Positions 45,831-57,388 of a DNA stretch of 64,000 nucleotides are shown piece by piece. Each line of letters starts with the position of its first letter. Positions within the stretch are counted from its first letter, which is position 1. The stretch covers positions 3,505,001 to 3,569,000 of the forward strand of contig NC_092574.1 of NCBI RefSeq assembly GCF_037975245.1. Reading direction: 5' to 3'. The notes under the pieces were generated by a model. That model had not been told where the DNA came from and made no database searches. It worked only from the letters and a program-made list of their open reading frames with translations. Source of the DNA: Apostichopus japonicus. Lineage: Eukaryota > Echinodermata > Holothuroidea > Aspidochirotida > Stichopodidae. The position numbers and the translations under genes were made by a program.

Positions 45831-46140
45831 CTTTTCTTCTTTCTCCCTCCTTCTCCCCTTGTCCCCCCCCCCCATCCACCCCTTTTTTTCTCCACACCTT
45901 TCTGTCTATGTCCTTCTCCAGTTTATTCCCTACCCCCTTCCCATAATCCTCTCTTTGTCCCTCCACTGTTTATCTCCTACCTCTCCTCTTCCCCTGTTGG
46001 TTTCTTTCTTTCATTCTTCTCTCCATCCCATGTCTACTAAATCCCCTAACATCTATCTCTTTGTGTTCACCATGCTCATTAAACTGTCTGTATTATGTGC
46101 GTGTTTTTTGTCCCTTCTGTTACTGTCACTTGTCATTTAG
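45831..46140. repeat. Pyrimidine-rich tract downstream of Penelope-like end
   Basis: About 300 bp of C/T-rich sequence (CCCTTGTCCCCCCCCCCCATCC and similar) gives a hydrophobic 113-residue frame, a compositional artefact. Confidence 0.65.
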
Positions 46141-46180
46141 CCTTTGAAGAAGATCCTGCTAGGATCGAAACGTCAGGCCA
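46141..46180 (+). ncRNA. Hammerhead-ribozyme-like motif (Penelope-type), probably inactive
   Basis: CCTTTGAAGAAG, stem ATCCT-GCT-AGGAT, then CGAAACGTC. Penelope-like elements carry minimal hammerhead ribozymes of the form CUGANGA-G-stem II-CGAAAC-GUC. Stem II pairs perfectly and the GAAAC-GTC part is intact, but the core C of CUGANGA reads T, so self-cleavage is unlikely in this copy. Position after a Penelope C-terminus supports the call. Confidence 0.5.
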
Positions 46181-46800
46181 ACTTACTTTCACACATTTTC
46201 CTACACAGGCTCTCTAGTGGATAAGCAGTTTGCTACCAATTTTTTTTTTTTGAACTCAAGTATTTTAGAACGTTAGGCCAGAAGCAAGTCGTTTCGTCAA
46301 ATAAAAGTTCATAAGCAGCACATATTCAGTCACATGTTTGTATTTGTAGAGAATCACACGACGAAACTATTCGCTTTTTATTTCTTTAGCATTTTCTCCA
46401 ACCAAAATCGGAAGCACAAGATCCCATATGACTCCTACGAGCTGGTATAGCGTTTTCACAGCAGTACAATATGCACTGTTCCATATAGCCAATCGAAAAA
46501 TTGCGTACATAACAAGTGGAAAGTTGCTCGCATTGCACACAGTACAATTACACCGTATGCATATAGGTTACGCAACACTGTGAGAGGCGGATTAGAATCT
46601 CAGAAACCTGATACTTTGCGGTAAGAGTACCCAGATCCGTATGCTGTTTATAGCTAAGGATGAGAATGCCACATTAAGGAATGAATATGTTGCCGCTGTG
46701 AGAAAAGGGCAGCGTTGTTTTTATTTTTAAATCGGGGAATACCTTGAGACAAGATTAGCAATTTCCTAGCTGAGAGAGTGCCTTTAACTGTCATATGACA
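46181..46800. other. No gene recognised
   Basis: A T11 run near 46,240 and otherwise unremarkable sequence. The end (46,760-46,785) is the inverted match to 3,005-3,030. Confidence 0.4.
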
Positions 46801-46810
46801 GCTAAGAGTT

Positions 46811-47275
46811 ATTCTACAATAACATCAAATATATATTTGATGTTATTGTAGATGTACAGAGTCTATTGGTTTTATAACAGTGTGTATCATCTCTTCATTC
46901 CCCAGGTTACAACTGACATGCATATCAATTGACAATACAGTAGTCATTCTAAACAATAATTCTTAACTGTCATATTTGATGTTATTGTAGATGTACAGAG
47001 TCTATTGGTTTTATAACAGTGTGTATCCTCTCTTCATTCCCCAAGTATCAACTGACATTCATATCAATTCACAATACAGTAGTCATTCTAAACAATAATT
47101 CTTAACTGTCATATTTTAAATTATGCCTACTGGTTTTACAATAGTGTGCATCCCCACTTTACTATCCAATTTCCAACTGAGATGTATATCAATTGAAAAT
47201 ATAATAGTCAATCTATCATAGTTGATTTTATTATATACATCCCCTGTCTAGTGGATTTATAACAGCCTTGGCTTC
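46811..47275. repeat. 139-bp tandem repeat, about 3.5 diverging copies
   Basis: Units start near 46,836, 46,975 and 47,112 with TTTGATGTTATTGTAGATGT and include TTTTATAACAGTGTGTATCC and CACAATACAGTAGTCATTCT. The first unit is preceded by its own inverted start (ACAATAACATCAAATATATA), so the array begins with a small palindrome. A single related unit lies at 2.85-2.99 kb. Confidence 0.82.
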
Positions 47276-47487
47276 TGTAAGCCTAAGCCACACACCTACA
47301 AATATATATGCTCATTGATGAACTTGTACACTGAAAGTGGGGATACATCCAAGCTATACTTAAGGGAACTGGGGTCACCTCTACTGTCTTGGTCAATTTA
47401 ATTGCTCAAATAATATAAACATCAAATTAAGTTTTGTTCAAATTTTACAATAGGTGTTGAAGATAAAATGTAAGTTTTTTGACTAAC

Positions 47488-49514
47488 CTTTATCAGTAGA
47501 CTTCCCGGATACTCTTGGAGACACATCTCCTGCCACACAACATGGAGGTTGAGGACTTTCTCTGCCTTGTTTTGTCTGTTAGAAAAAACATATTAATAGA
47601 TATTGACTTTTGTTTTCATATTTCATGAAGAACTTGACATTTGGCTTTCAATATATTGTAATATAGCAGACTGGTCTATGGAATGGCTATGAGATCTTTG
47701 AATTATGTATTCTTTGACAACAGTAAACGATACAAAGAAGATGGAATTTAACCCCTACCATGTAGCCTAAACTGGAGCCATGTAGGATACTGGTGGTTGT
47801 GGTCCCAGTTCCATGATTCTAGAGTTTGCCCAAGTGATTACTGATGGAAATAGTTTGTTTTGGTTGTCAAAGACTGCTAGAGTAGCAAATTGTGAATTGA
47901 GTTAGAAACAATGGTCTAACCTGGGTGCAGTTCTTCCACGGTAAGTTTCCAACACCATAGTTATATAGCAGTTCTTCACCCCTTTCAATATTCCGTGATG
48001 CAAACAGGCACAATGCTGGGTCACCACTCACTTGAATAGTAGAAAGTTTGACATTCACTTATCTTCTCTCCATGGTTTACTAGTCGTCCTAATTTAGGAC
48101 CAGACGTTGGTTCTTCAGTTGCATCAATACTATAAATGAAAAAGCCTTGTTTGTTAATAACAATGTATCAATAAAGATAGCAGGAAAACAAAGATAATTA
48201 TGAACAATTGCAGCCTTAATAACTCCTAGTTAAACCAAGTAGTGTCATATACATTACACATTGTTTATCTGGATAAATGAAGGGAGAGAAGGTACAAATG
48301 CAGAATTGATAACATTATTTCAATGGGTGGTGCAGTTTATTACTTTTCAAAACTAAGGGTCAATAAATGGATACCTGTGCTATAACAAATACAGAGTAAG
48401 CCATACATTTCAAACTCAGTTCCAATATAGACCAACAATAATAACTCTTGATTGGACAAGCCAATCGATCATGCACAGCTGAATGCAAATATGATATCGT
48501 GTCACGCACATAACGCACGCAGAAAGACGGGCAACAACGCTAACCTTTCAACAACTACGGATTGCTAGGAATAGAGTAACTAAAAATAACCTTGGACTTT
48601 ACATGACCTTGTACATACACTTCTCACAATACCCAATGCCTTACCAATATTCCTTGCCCTTGCACTTGATGAAGAATCTGAACCCAGATGAATTTTCATT
48701 TTCCAGCTGATCTCCTTCTGTAGCCGTAAGCCACTTTCCACTGAATCGTAAGAGAAATTCCCCCTTTTCATACAAGGGATCTGTTACGACTCCTCTACCT
48801 GCAGTAAATAAAATCAGTTTATGGTTATTGTTAAGGGGCCAGCTCTCTAGTAGTAGTCTCCACCTCGAACATCAAAGGGTAGGGGTCACATGACCAGTGG
48901 CGTCGCCAGGGTAGCCTAGTCGGGGGGGGCATGTGCCCTCCCCAAAAAGAGTCGAGCCTTACCAGGTGCCCCCCAGATGCAATTTGAAGTGCTAAAAACA
49001 ATACTCAAACAAAAACTTTATCTGCCTCAATTACAAACATAAACATCGGACAGACTGATCCCAAAATTCTTGAACATAAAGTTACTTCAAGTTGCAAAAT
49101 ATAGCACCAGATCACATCTAAGGACCCTTACTTAATAGAAATTTTTCAAAGGACAGCATTCACAAATAAACATTGTGCCCCTAGTGCTGTCCCCCTCCCC
49201 TGTGCCCCCAAGATTGAAATGTCTGGTGACGCCACTGCACATGACATGTTTTGCAGGACTGACATAATTGACATGCGCTTACTTTTACTTGCAAAGGCAG
49301 GATGCATATCTTTATTCTTTCTCCCTTTTTCTTACTATACCTACAGTATATCACGCCATTAACTGCTCACATTGAAAAGTATTGTATAATTTCAACTTAC
49401 CTTTTGGTGGTATTTCTTTCACTATAACACCTTGCCTATCTTTCTTCAGGTTGATGAATTGTTTTGCCACTTCCTTGTGGTTCAATCTTCTCCTTTCTGG
49501 CTTCATTGTTTTGT
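47488..49514 (-). CDS. SET-domain lysine methyltransferase-like gene (KMT5A-like)
   Basis: Four minus-strand exons with canonical sites: 49,514-49,401 (ATG at 49,506; donor GTAAGT), 48,798-48,645 (acceptor CTGCAG; donor GTAAGG), 48,129-47,921 (acceptor TTATAG; donor GTTAGA) and 47,575-47,488 (acceptor TAACAG; donor GTTAGT). Phases agree across the first three. The protein starts MKPERRRLNHKEVAKQFINL. The SET domain shows PPKGRGVVTDPLYEKGEFL, GKEYCIDATEEP, LGRLVNH and RNIERGEELLYNYG, with the NH and Tyr residues of the active-site knot. These are the landmarks of KMT5A-type SET domains, which methylate lysine in histone H4 or other proteins. One base too many near 48,060 shifts the frame between LVNHGEK and the last block: a pseudogene mark or sequence error. 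A hAT-like MITE lies in intron 1. The 3' end was not found; it might be TE-linked rather than host. Confidence 0.78.
48895..49237. mobile_element. hAT-like MITE, 343 bp, in an intron of the SET gene
   Basis: Ends CAGTGGCGTCGCCAG and CTGGTGACGCCACTG, perfect 8-bp duplication CACATGAC (48,887-48,894; 49,238-49,245). Same TIR family as 43,999-44,993. It includes a CCCAGATGCAATTTG phrase of the shared module. Confidence 0.94.
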
Positions 49515-51540
49515 CTGTCATCAAAAGGAATAAGATAAGATTGAGAAAGTGAATGTATTCAAATTCATTGCAATACTAGGTTACCCTCCCTGCACTATTG
49601 GAAGTTTCAGAAATATGTAAAAAATATGTAAATAAAATAAATGTTTTTAGCATTATTGTGCAGAGCTCTTCATCAAACGTTGTGCAATTTGACATTTTGC
49701 TTTTCCTAGCCCACATACAGTATTAAGCTTAATGAAACATGCATAGATATTATTAGACAACATTAGTGCACATAACATCACTGTAAACTGGGTATAGCCT
49801 ATCTGTTAGTTATTGCATACTGAATTGATGTGGCATTGACAAAACACATAACAGGACAACCTCTGTACACAGTTCAGAGAATTTGTAATCTCAGCATACC
49901 GTACCATTTTGGTTTCAACACATGGGCTAATATTACCATAAATCAATATCTCCTACCTTAAGATAATAAAGGGAAGCAGGTCACTTCGTCATTGTAAACA
50001 CCCCTAACCCCGCTGCTCCTATGCCGTAGGTACATGGCGAGTAGTCGTTACATAAATATTCCACTATGGTGTGTAACTCTCACCATGTTTGTCAAATAAC
50101 CTCATTGACTTCAAATATTTCTTGTTACAGCTGTGTTGTGAGGCAGTGAGCTCTCTGCAGAAACTAAAAGTTGAGCAGTATCCATTCTGTGAGCAAATAA
50201 ATATAAAAAGCAGAAAGATAGCTATCTAGACTACATTATGCTCATCACTTGAAGGTCAAAAAATTGCCATATAAAAGCAATTTTCATTTCTTAAAGATTT
50301 TCATAATACTGTGCAGCAGGGTCCTTTTAATCTCTCCAGAAGGTAGTTTCAATAAAGAATCTTGAAAATTTGTGTATTACCCCAACTTTGAAGAATGCCA
50401 TAATTTCTCAGTGTATTACAAGGGTGGTGTAAAAGTTTATGAAAGCTCCATATGTGCAAGATTCATTTTACATGTTTTTTTGAAGTGGAGGGAGGTGCAG
50501 ATGGGAGGTGTCTTGAGCTAGAGAGGTTGCCTTGCACAGACTGTTGCATTAAATAACATGTCTTTTTAATATCTTGGATCTTAGAGTAATGTCTCTGTCT
50601 GCCATGCCCATTATACTTTTTTATCTGAATATAGGGCACCAGATTTGTAGGCCACCAAGCAGACAGTTTGACTCCATCAAAATGGAAGGCCCAGTGTACC
50701 AGGTGTGGGTGTCATATTCCTCTCCTGTACATGATTTTACATTAATAGGTTGGATATCATTGCAATCTAAAGGCAGCCTACACTAAACTTTTTCTGTTTA
50801 AATTAACACAGTTAGTCGTTATTAATCCAAATTTACCAGAAATTATCAACCAGTACCGAAGAGGTCTCTTCAATGCCCCTCTCCCCAACCCCCCCCCCCC
50901 CTTGCATGTTATTGTGTTACATAAAGCTCAGCCTAGTAGAGTACAGAGTGGTTACATATAAAGTAATTATGATCGATACAAGCATGAAAATCAATTGTCC
51001 TAACCTGCAGTTTAATCTTAGTAACTTCACATAACATCATGGTTTTTTAACTGTGGCATATACTGTAAGTTCCTATTCAGAAACTAAAAGCTAGGAGGAA
51101 CTACTGTCAGTGAAAGCCGTTTTTTCCATACTGTAAATCCCACCTTGGGATCATTCACTAAAAGGTACGAGAAGAAATCAAGAGTAACCATGTTGTGAAA
51201 TTTTCAGCAAATGTCAAATGCCTACTGTTTCAATATCTCTTTCAGAACAGCTATCTCTTGGAGCCAAATGCCAATGCAGAAAAATTAGTCACGGCTCAAA
51301 TTATATATATATCCATAAGGTTATAATTTTGGGCATGAAATAATGATATCCCGTACTTGACAGGACATGTGTAAGTACTTACAGATCAGAGCGCACAGAC
51401 CAAAACAATCTACTTTATTGTGATCCAATCTCAGATATTGGCATCGCAGTGCCAACCCCTAAACATGGCGCTAAAGAATAAAGTCACATATTCTCTCTTT
51501 TTTTTTTACTTTGTGTGATTATAAGAAATGGTTTTGAAGT
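49515..51540. other. No gene recognised; possibly introns of minus-strand genes
   Basis: About 2 kb of AT-rich sequence without credible frames, between the SET gene and the coding piece at 51,544. A C tract lies near 50,890. Confidence 0.45.
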
Positions 51541-51543
51541 TAC

Positions 51544-52208
51544 CTGTGTATAGTTTGGTAATCTTCAACTAGAGCATTGGCTGCCTCAATCTGGAGGGCT
51601 GGTGTAACTCTGAACACATTAATGGCTTTTACCCTAAATTGTACTAAATGGTGGAACTGTGCATTCTCTCTGTGACTTTCTACCGCACACTTCCCACAGA
51701 AGATAGGTCTCGAGGTGCAGTCTCACACAATTACTGGTTACAGTGTTGCAGGAATCACACATGTTGGAGCTTGGGACAACTGATACGATGAAAGCATTGG
51801 TAAGCTTGGAACGAAGTGCCTGCCAGGCATTTGCAGCTGATGATGATGATGCTGACACAGTGTGAATACTGAGTACTGGAGAGGGCTTGGATCACCTTGA
51901 AGGAGCTCCTCGGTAGCAGGTGGATATGGGTATGTCTCCCCAGCAAATAAACTGCTCTCAGGGTATGTCCTAGTCAAAGGGCTACTCCTCTTGTTCTATT
52001 GACTACATCTTGTATACTCAAACGGGGCCTTTGTCAGGTCGTCGTTTACCTTTGTATGGAAAAACTTTAATTTCTTTTTTTCCACTGGTGGCTTTGGAGG
52101 CGTGATACTCTGTGAAAAGATGATGACCAGTATTTTTAAAGGTTTTTTTTTACAATCCTGTACATGTCTGGCAGTTGGTTTTACTTTTCTTTGGTTATAT
52201 TGCCACAT
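51544..52208 (-). pseudogene. Cys/His-rich (B-box-like) coding piece of unknown gene
   Basis: Several minus-strand frames in succession look like one protein with small shifts. From MWQYNQRKVKPTARHVQDCK (52,208) it passes to LTRTYPESSLFAGETYPYPP, then NAWQALRSKLTNAFIVSVVP and NMCDSCNTV. A further frame gives DCTSRPIFCGKCAVESHREN, then QFHHLVQF and VEDYQTIHR. It ends at a good donor (CACAG/GTAACT, 51,544). The Cys-x2-Cys...Cys-x2-Cys-x4-His pattern resembles a B-box or the finger heading KDZ-type transposases, but I cannot decide. At least three frameshifts. It lies upstream of the SET gene on the same strand, but the phases do not join directly. Confidence 0.4.
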
Positions 52209-52859
52209 GGAAGCTTGAACGACTTATTGCAATTTTGCAAAAAACAAAGGCATTATTTGAGAGCTTTAGAGTCACTTCTAGGTTCAGAGGGATGCTGAGT
52301 AACCAATGTAACATTTTATCGAAGTGGTGAGTAAGCAGGACTTTCTATACAAATTTGATGTGAGAAATCTCCTCTGTTGCACAATATAACAGCAGTGAAA
52401 ATATGTGAGTCATTTAACTACATTTTTTCCTAGGTTAAGTTTCAAGATATAAAAGATCATTTCTATGTATGATGCAATGGTCATGTACATACACATTTCA
52501 CATTCAAACTTCAACTGATATCCGGTAAAATACTGAGTAAATAGCAATGGGCTCATACAAGAAGTTGGTGAAAGCCTATTAGTACTACAGATACTGCGTT
52601 AGGTTTGTTTAAGTAAACATGCATCACAGGAAAGATAAATTCCATGAAACCTTCAAGAAAAAAAATACCACAATACATTTGAATTCTTTCCAATTTTAAC
52701 AACAATGATTAACAGAGGTTGTTTCTGGTTTTAAGATATTGTGTACGCATGAGGTCATATATACTTATTTATTTTACCCAAATGACCTGTGATCTCCATT
52801 AAAGGCAAAAGGCTACTTGTACTCAGTATGGAACACTTTCCCTACACTACTAAACATGA
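52209..52859. other. No gene recognised
   Basis: AT-rich sequence up to the large composite element. Confidence 0.45.
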
Positions 52860-53639
52860 GATATGCCCATAGGCGTACAGGACCATTTCGGTTTGGGGGG
52901 CAGAAACTTTTGCGCCCAAAATTTCCTGTGACACTATCTAAGCAGAGCGCCACCATCGGTTGGCGCGTAGCGTACAATAATTTTTTGGGCAAAATATGGC
53001 TCTCAGATTGCCGGAAATGGCACTTCTGAAGCCTTACAAGTTGCATCTAAACATTCTTTATTTTATAACCTCACGTTTAGAAATTTACACTTCCCCAAAA
53101 ATTTAGTAAATTAGAAGAAGAAAAAATGGTAACATCACTTTGACGGGGAAATCTAGGACAATTTATTTTTATTTTTTAACTCCTATTTAGTTACAGTATT
53201 TATTATTTTAACACAGTACTCAGCTACCTCCAGAAAAACATACATTGTTCAACGACACGTAGGCGGGAAAATGTCGGGTGAGACTGCAATTTGTCTCACA
53301 AAAAAGTATAAAAAATATCAAAGAATATGATAAACCTGTACTTTCAGGCTTGTAGGCACCCCCCCCCGCACCATCCATGAAAAGAAAATGTTTCTTATAT
53401 ACACTCATGTCTGGGATGTCCAGATATACAGTTGACTAGTTAGAAAAAAATTTACTGTGGTTTTTTCACTTCAGAGACTGCTAATCTCCATGCATGCTTG
53501 TCACCACGATTGTGAGCAGCGTTAATAATTTTGGGCGATAGTGCAAAAAGCGTGGTAGCCCAGATAGGCCATCAGCTGAAGCTCAAAATGTGGCTGTAAA
53601 ATCAGTTTCGTTCCAGCAACACCGGGTCTAGATTTTTAA

Positions 53640-55540
53640 TGCATTTTTGGGTAGTTTAATGCATCACAAACATTATATCAAAAGTTCTCCAAAAAATTTC
53701 CTGCAGTATTTTTGTAAGAAACCCTTGAAATTGGGTATGTTATGTAGACATTACGTGCTACGATGCTATGTATTAGGAACACATGTGCTAACGTTAGATT
53801 TGGTATAGTGGTGCATACATACAACTCTTTTCTTATATGTTAAATTACTACTGATATATTTTTTTTGTATAATAGTTGGGTCAGGGTTACAAGAATGGTG
53901 GAAGAGGATTCTGGTCTAAGGGTCAGTGAGGGTTGTTTTCAGGCATTACAAGTTGTGCCCCCCCCCCCTACATTTTCGCCAAAATGGTAAAAAATCACAT
54001 TTTCAACTTTGAAATATGAAATACAATTTTTGCACATTATAACTTAAGGGTTTTAATTATAAAAATGTACCACTTTTAATAAACTCAGATATAATGCTTT
54101 GTAATAAATCAAATATTTTTAGATTTTCCCCCTATGTTATGAATGCATTTCGTCTGTGCATGTATGCGTAAATATACACATATAATGAAAAGTTCCTCTC
54201 CATAATTGTTACACTCCCCATCCAAACTGTTTTACAAATGCGACCCCCTCCCCATCTACTTTACATGTAGCTAAATCCCTAGTTACAATGAGATGTACCA
54301 ATGCCCCAAGACCAGTGAGCTATTTCTTTTGTATAAATCAATATATAAGTTGGCACACTAAGACGTCATGGCATATCGTAGATGTGAAATAAAGTTATAG
54401 TCGGTATATATCCGTACCTTAGTACTCTTTCTACAGTCTCCTGCAAAACTAGGTACTTTCTCCTTGTTACTGAAACGACATGTTTATAATTCGTATTCCT
54501 GCAAAAAGAGTTTCCAAGGGAGTTAACGCATAAAAGAAAAGGTCGACAAGGTTTTGAATGGTATTTTGAATAATAATAGTTCTATATTCTACAAATAATA
54601 TGAATAATAAAGGTGAATGGTACAAATAAGTGAATAACGAAGACAGTTAACTTAAGCCCCAGATATAAAGCAATAATGTATCTATTAAGACTGGGTCGAT
54701 ACACTCAATGGTGTAGTAGAGCTGGGCCTTTGCGATGATTCAAGATACAGGTTCTTCATCAAAAGGCGCGGCGCGGAATTAATAAGTGATTAAAAGTTCA
54801 TCCAAGGACAGTTGTACTAGTCTTAACAGTATCCACTTCAATTCACTGCATGGAAGTCAGATATGGTATGGAAAAGGGAAAGTCTATTCCGTAGTAGAGG
54901 TGAAGATAATTAGATGAAATAAAAGTCACTAAAGACTTGAATATCCTTCAGTCAAAACTTGAACAGATGCACAGAACATATTAACAATATGAATAAAACA
55001 GGTAACGAAATGTTACGGCAAACAATAAAGAACCGTGATATTGGAACAGGGTCAGGGGCGATGGTTCCCCAACAACAGTATATAAACCTTTGCCTGGTTT
55101 CAGGACGCGGTATTTGCGTCATCAGTAAATGTAGTTGTGAATATGCAAGAGGTAAAGCATGCCCATAACACCCTCCTCCCCCCTCCCATCCCCTCTAAAA
55201 AAAAAGGTGTGATTTGAAGAAAATGTGGATATTTATCAAAGGTGTCTGGTAGGTAGGGTAATCTACGTAAAACTACTAATAGCTAAAATGAATATATGAA
55301 TAAGATCATGTTTACTGGTTCCTTTAAACTCTGGGGAACAAAATAATGACAACATGACTTTGAAAAAGTTAACCCTCTTCACAAACTTCAAACTTGATTT
55401 AAAATTTCAGACTAAGATATCGAGATTTAACACCATCACAGTTCATCCTCCAAATCATCTTCCCCTGCATCAACAATCTCAACACCTTCTTGGAAGTTGC
55501 TGCAATTTCTATATTTACATAGGTCTGTACACGGTAGTTG
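53640..55540. other. Non-coding part of the 4.1-kb inner element
   Basis: AT-rich with C tracts near 53,960 and 55,175; no recognisable coding sequence. If the element were autonomous, a missing catalytic domain should lie here or in the gap 55,840-56,066; I see none. Confidence 0.45.
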
Positions 55541-55549
55541 TGCATTCAT

Positions 55550-55840
55550 TCAGGAACATCTTCCTTTAAGACATTTGCCGACTCTACAGCTACTGCTGAC
55601 ACACTGAAGCAAAACATCTGGGTCAGGTGGCTTCGTCATCCAAGTGATTATAAGGTCATCATTTTCAAGTTTACATCCATGTCCCTCTGGTGAGAGTGCA
55701 TCAATCCTTGGCTGCAATGCCCTACTGTGAATAGCAGCCTGGTTGGTGCAGCGCTTAACATGCTGGATCAGAGCATCTTTTGTTGGTGGTAAACTCTGCT
55801 CTGAGGAGGAGATGAACAGAACACCTTGTACCATGAAATT
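55550..55840 (-). pseudogene. Transposon-associated protein, C-terminal Cys-rich piece
   Basis: The open frame reads SLPPTKDALIQHVKRCTNQA, then DLIITWMTKPPDPDVLLQCV, SSSCRVGKCLKGRCS and a stop. LPPT-x-DAL-x-QH and W-x-T-x-P followed by a C-x(3,4)-C-x(3)-C-x(3,4)-C cluster is the C-terminus of an abundant, unnamed multi-copy protein family in marine invertebrate genomes, resembling the CXC (tesmin/TSO1) zinc cluster. The cluster is truncated here by a stop. Family recognition is from memory of predicted proteins; function is unknown. Confidence 0.5.
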
Positions 55841-56065
55841 GGATATTTTTGAGTCTCACATTTTATGATGGGGTACCAATATAATTACAATTCAGCTAGA
55901 AATATGTTGCAAATTTCTTTAATAATTTCAATGGAAAGATTAACCTGATATTGCATCTCAAAGCGTTTAGAGAATTTTTTAATTTTCCTTGGGGGAGGAC
56001 CCCCATATTCCAAAAGTCCTAGATCCACCCCTGAACACTCAATGAACCACACATTGAAGAGAGTC

Positions 56066-56235
56066 CTTTACCTTTCAAGATCTGTATGTCTTCCTTGTCA
56101 AGAATTGTATCTAGTTTCTTCAACATAGAGAGTGGTACCTCACTTCAATGGCAACACAGGCTTTTCCTCTAATATTCATAAAATCTGGGCTCATCTTTTT
56201 TCCGCTCTGCTGCTTGTCGAAGCAATACCTTAATC
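56066..56235 (-). pseudogene. Transposon-associated protein, middle piece (YHSLC block)
   Basis: Two frames join one phrase: VLLRQAAERKKDEPRFYEY, then IRGKACVAIEVRYHSLC. R-A-A-x-x-RKDE and C-V-A-x-E-V-x-YH-x-x-C are the central blocks of the same uncharacterised family. A donor-like ATCTTGAAAG/GTAAAG closes the piece at about 56,072. At least one frameshift separates the halves. Confidence 0.45.
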
Positions 56236-56907
56236 AAATGAAATAAAAAAAGCAAATTGTTTTGCATTTTCTGTTGATCAAAATGTAAGTTTGAACAAAT
56301 AAGAACTAAGACAATTTTATTTATATACCATGTGATCTGCTCATCTTCTATGGACAAACAAAGACACATTCAAATTTTGCAAACCAGTGCCATGCAAAAA
56401 AAGAATTAAAACATGCTTTTTTTTGACAGTACAGTACATTATCTCTTAATGTTATGGTTTAAATTATACAATGGTAGATTATATCTGTTACTAATAATAA
56501 AGGAGACAGATACTTGTTCATTTTGGTAAAGCTAGACAGGCTGACCATAAGACCTTGCAAACCTAACCTTATTGCACCTTTGTTACACTTATTTTTCTAA
56601 CTAATATAATATCTCTATCATTCAAATAAAGGGCCACAGTAAGAAAACTATGAAGCCTGTATTTAACACTTAGGCTAGTGCCCCAGATGGAGAATTTGAA
56701 ACAAATTTCCATTCCTACCACCTTATAACAAAACAAATCAGATGACCATGCCACTAAGTAATTATATTATGTTCAGGTCCAACACTGTGCCCTTTGACTT
56801 GGATTCTATCCCTTAAGAGCTACTGATCTTGCATTATGCAACTTCTCTTAACACTTCAACTATGCCACAGAAGTACAAGTAGAGTCGTGTAGTATGCTTA
56901 GGCTTAC

Positions 56908-57388
56908 CTCCATTGAAAGTCTCTGCCTGCTGCAGCTTGTCCCGTTTGCAACGCCTAGTAATGTATTGTTTCTTTTCCCACATATAATAAATTGAACAGG
57001 CAATACACCAGAGTTTCTGCTTGGTTTCCTCGATCTTTTCCGTCAATTCTTCGTTTAAAATCATATGGGGTCTCCTCTGGAACTGTCCGTTTTCTTGCAC
57101 CAATGTGCTTGCTATCAATGAACCGCCTGTAACACTTATCGTGGAACCCCATCATACTATGCTGATGAACACACGCTTGATCGTAGTAGGCCATGGAGTA
57201 ATCAGTAGTACGGCGATATCACTGTCTCCGCCGCTGAGATTAAGCCAATCTTTAGCGCAGGAAGTAACTTTATTCCATTGTTTACTCGTCAGTGCCTTGA
57301 ATGCTTCAAATTTTACAGATTCAATGTGCACTGAGCACTGTAGATTTCCGTGTGTCGGAGACTGACTAGCGCCCGTGGGAGCCGCCAT
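56908..57388 (-). pseudogene. Transposon-associated protein, N-terminal exon (FHDKCYRRF block)
   Basis: The ATG at 57,388 opens MAAPTGASQSPTHGNLQCSV, then FEAFKALTSKQWNKVTSCAK. After one frameshift near 57,190 comes MGFHDKCYRRFIDSKHIGAR, then a second shift to KQKLWCIACSIYYM and RDKLQQAETFNGG. It ends at a donor GTAAGC (exon boundary 56,908). The C...H-x3-C arrangement with a following F/Y-T/I-D phrase is a putative zinc-binding N-terminus seen at the head of the family described at 55,550. Confidence 0.5.

Noticed and set aside
45799-46140. 113-residue Leu/Pro/Ser-rich membrane-like frame
   Set aside because: Pyrimidine-rich non-coding tract after the Penelope-like stop codon.
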